Source: CAZSDU01 sp964605775
Lineage (GTDB): Bacteria; Bacteroidota; Bacteroidia; Bacteroidales; FEN-979
Direction: 5' to 3'
NCBI GenBank assembly: GCA_964605775.1
Contig: CAZSDU010000012.1
Span: forward strand, 15,237 to 79,236
DNA length: 64,000 nucleotides
The notes below the pieces were generated by a model that saw nothing but the letters and a program-made list of their open reading frames with translations, had not been told where the DNA came from and did not search any database. Below are positions 62,279 through 64,000 of this stretch, piece after piece. How positions within the stretch are numbered: position 1 is the first letter of the stretch; the number at the start of each line of letters is the position of its first letter. The translations under genes and the position numbers were made by a program.

Positions 62279-63154
62279 GTGAAGGAACGATTCATAGCAT
62301 ACATCAGATTCGAAAAGCGATACTCTCCACATACCATTGTCGCCTATCAGGGCGATCTGGATCAATTTTTCAATTACCTTCATCAGCAGTACAATGAGAC
62401 CGATATTGTCAGGGTAGATGCGTCCATGATCCGGTCCTGGCTGGTATATTTGATGGAGCATGATATTTCTCCGCGATCGGTTAACCGTAAACTTACAGCC
62501 TTGAAATCATTTTACCGTTTTCTTATCCGGGAAGGCGTTATTGAATCAAATCCCCTTGTAAAAATCATTTCCCCAAAAACCTCAAAGCGTCTTCCGGTTT
62601 TTATTGAGCGGGAGAAAATGGACCATCTGCTTGATGAACATTCCTGGAGTATGGATTATCCGGGTATGCGCGACAAGCTGATGGTGGAAATGTTTTATGG
62701 AACCGGAATGAGACTTTCAGAGCTGGTGAACCTTAAAGTTGAGGATTTCGATTTTAACCACGCTACCATAAAAGTATTGGGAAAAAGAAATAAAGAGCGT
62801 TTGATTCCGTTCAGTAAGAAACTTGAAGGATTGATCAGGGAATATATGGCAATCAAGGATGGTGAGTTTGGGGTTCGCACGGAATTTTTTCTTACGGATA
62901 AAGGGAAAAAGATATATCCAAAACTGGTTTACCTGATCGTCAATGGCCGATTAGGTGAAGTGACTACCCTGGACAAAAAAAGTCCACATGTGCTGAGGCA
63001 TACTTTTGCAACGCATATGCTTAACAACGGGGCGGATCTGAATGCCGTTAAAGAATTATTGGGACATGCGAGCCTTTCTGCCACACAGGTATATACCCAT
63101 AATACCATTGAGAAGTTAAAACGAATTTATAAACAAGCCCATCCAAAGGCGTAA
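62279..63154 (+). CDS. Tyrosine recombinase (XerC/XerD type)
   Basis: A 291-residue recombinase: N-terminal SAM-like core-binding domain (about 1-85) and catalytic domain with Arg145 (GTGMRLSEL), His237 and Arg240 (HVLRHTFATH), His263 (LGHASLS) and nucleophile Tyr272 (QVYTH). GTG start at 62279, since no ATG keeps the N-terminal helix. Its neighbours rpsU and hpf and its normal length argue for a housekeeping Xer protein resolving chromosome dimers rather than a phage integrase. TTTG at 62204-62207 and TATATTTA at 62227-62234 could be a weak promoter of its own. Confidence 0.9.
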   Translation: MKERFIAYIRFEKRYSPHTIVAYQGDLDQFFNYLHQQYNETDIVRVDASMIRSWLVYLMEHDISPRSVNRKLTALKSFYRFLIREGVIESNPLVKIISPKTSKRLPVFIEREKMDHLLDEHSWSMDYPGMRDKLMVEMFYGTGMRLSELVNLKVEDFDFNHATIKVLGKRNKERLIPFSKKLEGLIREYMAIKDGEFGVRTEFFLTDKGKKIYPKLVYLIVNGRLGEVTTLDKKSPHVLRHTFATHMLNNGADLNAVKELLGHASLSATQVYTHNTIEKLKRIYKQAHPKA

Positions 63155-63156
63155 AA

Positions 63157-63164
63157 AAGGAGGT
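63157..63164 (+). promoter_or_regulatory. Full-consensus Shine-Dalgarno of hpf
   Basis: AAGGAGGT lies 4 nt before the ATG at 63169. It is a perfect match to the anti-Shine-Dalgarno sequence, rare among the genes of this window. Confidence 0.8.
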
Positions 63165-63168
63165 CTGA

Positions 63169-63468
63169 ATGAATATCAAGATCAATGCGGTTCATTTTAA
63201 GGCAGACAAGAAATTGGATGCATTTATCAAGGAAAGGATTGAAAAACTCGGTACTTTTTTTGAAGGGGTCATCGGTTGTGAAGTCATACTTAAGCTTGAA
63301 AATTCAGAAGACGGGGAAAATAAACTGGCTGAAATCCGCCTGATTATAAAGGGCTATGATCTGTTTGCCAAGAAGGAATCCACCACCTTTGAAGCCGCTA
63401 TCGATTCTGCTGTGGAAGCGTTAAGAAAACAATTGGTTAAATATAAGGAAAAGGTCAGACGTAAGTAG
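63169..63468 (+). CDS. hpf: Ribosome hibernation-promoting factor HPF/RaiA (short form)
   Basis: A 99-residue protein with the beta-alpha-beta-beta-beta-alpha pattern of the family: NIKINAVHFKADKKLDAFIK, VILKLENSEDG, AEIRLIIKGYDLFAKKES and AIDSAVEALRKQL. It binds the 30S decoding region and shuts down translation in stress or stationary phase. Only the short form; no C-terminal dimerisation domain. The start is fixed by a perfect AAGGAGGT 4 nt upstream. It starts 14 nt after the recombinase stop. Confidence 0.94.
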   Translation: MNIKINAVHFKADKKLDAFIKERIEKLGTFFEGVIGCEVILKLENSEDGENKLAEIRLIIKGYDLFAKKESTTFEAAIDSAVEALRKQLVKYKEKVRRK

Positions 63469-63470
63469 TT

Positions 63471-63497
63471 TTAACGCACTGATTATTGCAGCGTTAA
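63471..63497 (+). terminator. Hairpin after hpf
   Basis: TTAACGC (63471-63477) and GCGTTAA (63491-63497) form a perfect 7-bp stem with a 13-nt loop, 3 nt after the hpf stop. No T run follows, so it may be a terminator or only an RNA-stabilising hairpin. Confidence 0.35.
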
Positions 63498-63549
63498 TTC
63501 AATATCCCAACCCTGCATTTTATTTTTGGCATAGTATTTGTAAAAAATA

Positions 63550-63581
63550 TTTGTTTCCTATTCAAATAGTTTATACTTTTG
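63550..63581 (+). promoter_or_regulatory. tRNA-cluster promoter (TTTG-N20-TACTTTTG)
   Basis: TTTG at 63550-63553 and TACTTTTG at 63574-63581, 20 bp apart, then GCAGTCCTTTT. It ends 28 nt before tRNA-Thr. Confidence 0.72.
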
Positions 63582-63609
63582 CAGTCCTTTTTTGAAAAGA
63601 AAAGCGATT

Positions 63610-63682
63610 GCCGATGTAGCTCAGCTGGTAGAGCAGCTGATTTGTAATCAGCTGGTCGGCGGTTCGAGTCCGTCCATCGGCT
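63610..63682 (+). tRNA. tRNA-Thr (TGT)
   Basis: A 73-nt cloverleaf: acceptor GCCGATG/CATCGGC, D stem GCTC/GAGC, anticodon stem GCTGA/TCAGC with loop TTTGTAA (anticodon TGT), variable loop TGGTC, T arm GGCGG-TTCGAGT-CCGTC, discriminator T. CCA not encoded. First of a tRNA-Thr, Tyr, Gly series. Confidence 0.96.
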
Positions 63683-63732
63683 CAGTTCTTTGAAAGAATG
63701 ATGTTCAGTATCCGGTGTTATCGGGTCGATTT

Positions 63733-63814
63733 GGGGAGATACCAGAGCGGTCAAATGGGGCAGACTGTAAATCTGTTGGCGCAGCCTTCGGAGGTTCGAA
63801 TCCTTCTCTCCCCA
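63733..63814 (+). tRNA. tRNA-Tyr (GTA)
   Basis: An 82-nt class II tRNA: acceptor GGGGAGA/TCTCCCC, anticodon loop CTGTAAA (anticodon GTA), long variable arm (TGGCGCAGCCTTCGG) and T loop TTCGAAT, discriminator A. CCA not encoded. Confidence 0.96.
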
Positions 63815-63820
63815 CGAAGC

Positions 63821-63930
63821 GGGTGTGGATGTGGGTGTGGGTGTGATGGAAGTGTGAATATTATCTTTTTCACACCCACACTGCCTCCACACCAAAACTG
63901 CCTCCACACCCACACTGCCTCCACACCCAC
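63821..63930. repeat. G-rich/C-rich tandem and inverted repeats in the tRNA spacer
   Basis: The 5' half has GTGTGG/GTGGGT units. The 3' half has three 17-bp units ACTGCCTCCACACCnnn at 63880, 63897 and 63914; the last two are identical. Perfect 12-bp inverted arms at 63835-63846 and 63870-63881 could form a hairpin with a 23-nt loop in the tRNA precursor. No coding function is supported. Confidence 0.85.
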
Positions 63931-63945
63931 TCTCACACCTTCTTT

Positions 63946-64000
63946 GCGGAAGTAGCTCATTTGGTAGAGCGGAAGCCTTCCAAGCTTCAGGTGGCGGGTT
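63946..64000 (+). tRNA. tRNA-Gly (TCC), truncated by the right edge
   Basis: The 5' 55 nt are present: acceptor GCGGAAG, D arm GCTC/GAGC, anticodon stem GAAGC/GCTTC with loop CTTCCAA (anticodon TCC), and the start of the T arm. The rest lies beyond the window. In Bacteroidota this series is usually followed by tRNA-Thr and tuf. Confidence 0.93.

Noticed and set aside
62279..63154. Phage or integron integrase
   Set aside because: Conserved setting between rpsU and hpf, Xer-like length and motifs, and no attachment site or cargo favour a housekeeping Xer recombinase.
63494..63913. Minus-strand frame over the tRNA cluster
   Set aside because: It translates tRNA genes and spacer repeats; not coding.
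63871..63930. Possible CRISPR-like repeats
   Set aside because: Units repeat directly every 17 bp with no unique spacers and no cas genes nearby.

Overview
The window reads as a chromosomal segment of a member of the phylum Bacteroidota. Supporting signs are promoter boxes of the TAnnTTTG type just upstream of many genes, a secreted protein with a type IX secretion-like C-terminal tail, a GH3/beta-lactamase fusion, a LytS/LytTR pair, and the order rpsU - tyrosine recombinase - hpf - tRNA-Thr - tRNA-Tyr - tRNA-Gly that in this phylum usually leads to tuf. Finer placement cannot be supported. A 100-N scaffold gap with identical 55-nt flanks suggests a draft or metagenome-derived assembly.

Layout. 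1-7 kb: end of a DUF1295 membrane protein, a fused ADP-forming acyl-CoA synthetase, a rhomboid protease with a membrane partner, and a large periplasmic GH3/beta-lactamase fusion. 7-14 kb: split transketolase with a von Willebrand A protein between its halves, then KUP potassium uptake, a DedA protein and a cation/proton antiporter. 14-20 kb: PnuC plus a NadR-type kinase (nicotinamide riboside salvage), then three glycan genes (GT4, formyltransferase/sugar-transferase fusion, flippase), then parE. 21.5-27.4 kb: a seven-gene minus-strand operon (dapF, GNAT, mltG, DUF2279, CCC-motif protein, nnr, HD hydrolase). 27.4-31.4 kb: Omp85-like barrel, LiaF-like protein and a LytS/LytTR two-component system.

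31.4-47.8 kb is a signalling island. It holds a 7TM kinase, a B12-binding protein with the Wx9EH and ExHxxG signatures of CarH-type photoreceptors directly followed by a cytosolic kinase, and a minus-strand run of five multi-domain kinases (REC, PAS, GAF, CHASE4 and a cysteine-rich sensor). No DNA-binding output domain lies within the island. One receiver has lost its conserved lysine. The nucleoside phosphorylase ppnP and a secreted protein sit between.

47.9-54 kb: a cytosolic GH13 enzyme and an envelope cluster of small outer-membrane barrels, a GDPD lipoprotein and a DUF4136 lipoprotein. 54-61.6 kb: pyruvate kinase, a lone receiver, a beta-CASP metallohydrolase, a REC kinase, tRNA-Val, a flavin reductase-like protein and a dipeptidyl peptidase IV. 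61.6-64 kb: the scaffold gap, then the translation-linked operon rpsU-xer-hpf and a tRNA cluster running off the right edge. rpsU and the tRNA cluster share a nearly identical extended promoter, and hpf carries a full-consensus Shine-Dalgarno sequence, which is unusual for Bacteroidota.

The most interesting candidates are the B12/kinase light- or cobalamin-sensing module, the cysteine-rich giant kinase, and the possible bS21-to-HPF translational link.
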